The notes below the pieces were generated by a model that ran no database searches, had not been told where the DNA came from, and saw nothing but the letters and a program-made list of their open reading frames with translations. A stretch of DNA of 64,000 bases. Origin: Candidatus Promineofilum glycogenicum (lineage in GTDB: Bacteria > Chloroflexota > Anaerolineae > Promineifilales > Promineifilaceae). Numbering within the stretch: the stretch's first letter is position 1; each line of letters opens with the position of its first letter. Below, one piece after another: positions 63,622 through 64,000 of this stretch. The DNA is taken from assembly GCA_016707605.1 (NCBI GenBank), contig JADJHJ010000003.1, positions 606,191 through 670,190 of the forward strand. Reading direction: 5' to 3'. The translations under genes were made by a program, and so were the position numbers.

Positions 63622-64000
63622 TCGGGTGTGTCCTGCTCTGGCGATGTCGGCAATGCGTAGTTGACCCACAACACTTCAACGCGTTCCTGTTTGACAGTGT
63701 CGGCGCGGGTGTTCGTCGAATGTGCCTTTTTTGGATTTGATTCGATGCACCTCCAATCACTGTAGAGCTTGTCCATTAGCTCGCTATGGTACCCTGAAAT
63801 TGCTACCTTTCCTTTGACATTGTGTAACACATCCGCCAGCTTCCTGTGCTCATGGTTCTTCATTTCGTAGCGGTAAGCCTTGACATCTGTTCGCGAATCA
63901 TGGGCATAGGGCGGATCGCAATAGAAGAAAGTTTCTTCACTGTCATACCGCTGTATGACTTCAATCGCCGGAGCGTTCTCAATTTGGACGCGGAGAAGGC
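63570..64000 (-). CDS. D12-class adenine DNA methyltransferase, partial at window end
   Basis: The C-terminal 142 residues of a Dam-like N6-adenine methyltransferase; the start is beyond the window. Visible motifs are YCDPPYAHDSR (motif IV DPPY, catalytic), the D12-typical KNHEHRKLADVLHNVKGKVAISGY, and ERVEVLWVNYAL near the end. It presumably protects sites cut by the following SacI-like nuclease. Sharing 52 bp with that gene suggests coupled translation with the methylase first. DNA methylases of known SacI systems are cytosine-type, so this pairing with an adenine methylase is odd. Confidence 0.8.
   Translation of the reverse strand, partial: LLRVQIENAPAIEVIQRYDSEETFFYCDPPYAHDSRTDVKAYRYEMKNHEHRKLADVLHNVKGKVAISGYHSELMDKLYSDWRCIESNPKKAHSTNTRADTVKQERVEVLWVNYALPTSPEQDTPECQIQQTSLMPLFKEPL

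Overview
The window is high-GC, gene-dense bacterial chromosome. Several traits suggest a filamentous or Anaerolineae-like member of the Chloroflexota: Thr/Pro-rich linkers of the TPTATPT type on secreted lipoproteins, C-termini reading YLPAV plus basic residues, and a mix of aldehyde dehydrogenase 7, a class I-like HMG-CoA reductase and an alkyl-DHAP synthase. The lineage is inferred; there is no rRNA, tRNA or CRISPR array here to confirm it.

Layout. 1-6.2 kb (minus strand): lgt, a sulfatase-like hydrolase, a large exported DUF4350/PPC-like protein and sppA. 6.3-13.5 kb: recF; a peptide-binding lipoprotein followed by rsmG; a receiver-GAF-PAS protein; an HtrA-like protease; a LuxR-type regulator. 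13.5-20.9 kb: a PPC lipoprotein, hpd, a frameshifted PhyH oxygenase, a DinB protein, a DUF1003/phosphoesterase pair and a methyltransferase/phosphatase pair. 21.2-32.2 kb: four secreted proteins on the plus strand (an ExeM-like nuclease, two paralogous surface proteins and a beta-helix protein). Three of the four end in the same repeat domain. 32.2-41.6 kb: a lipoprotein, an RDD membrane protein, a phytoene/squalene-type synthase, a UbiB kinase, ALDH7, an APH-like kinase and an EamA transporter. 41.9-47.2 kb: an SDR, two DinB-like proteins, a methyltransferase and an M28 membrane peptidase. 47.4-58.6 kb: HMG-CoA reductase, an SRA-HNH candidate nuclease, a 32-residue Lys-rich protein, a frameshifted PLP decarboxylase, an alkyl-DHAP synthase and a double HlyD-type adaptor. 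58.7-64 kb: mutL, a split S9 peptidase, and a lower-GC restriction-modification pair (SacI-family nuclease plus a D12-type adenine methylase cut by the window end).

Two features cross all regions. First, more than twenty short hairpin elements occupy the intergenic gaps. Each is built from tandem 6-14 bp words followed by their reverse complement. The words differ between elements, but the architecture is constant, two elements share the same 33-bp arm length and central core, and many start with TAG that serves as the stop codon of the adjacent gene. Some lie inside genes (mutL, a lipoprotein, the PLP decarboxylase, the S9 peptidase). Second, about 2.1 kb (53750-55869) is almost pure G/C homopolymer and is very probably a sequencing or assembly artefact. 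It creates a false 2194-codon frame joining the alkyl-DHAP synthase to the HlyD-type adaptor. A 32-G run at 51823-51854 replaces one arm of a hairpin element and looks like the same problem on a small scale.

Functional themes: lipid and isoprenoid metabolism (HMG-CoA reductase, phytoene/squalene-type synthase, alkyl-DHAP synthase), lipoprotein biogenesis (lgt with many lipoproteins), extracellular nuclease and surface proteins, and DNA maintenance or defence (recF, mutL, SRA-HNH, SacI-type R-M).
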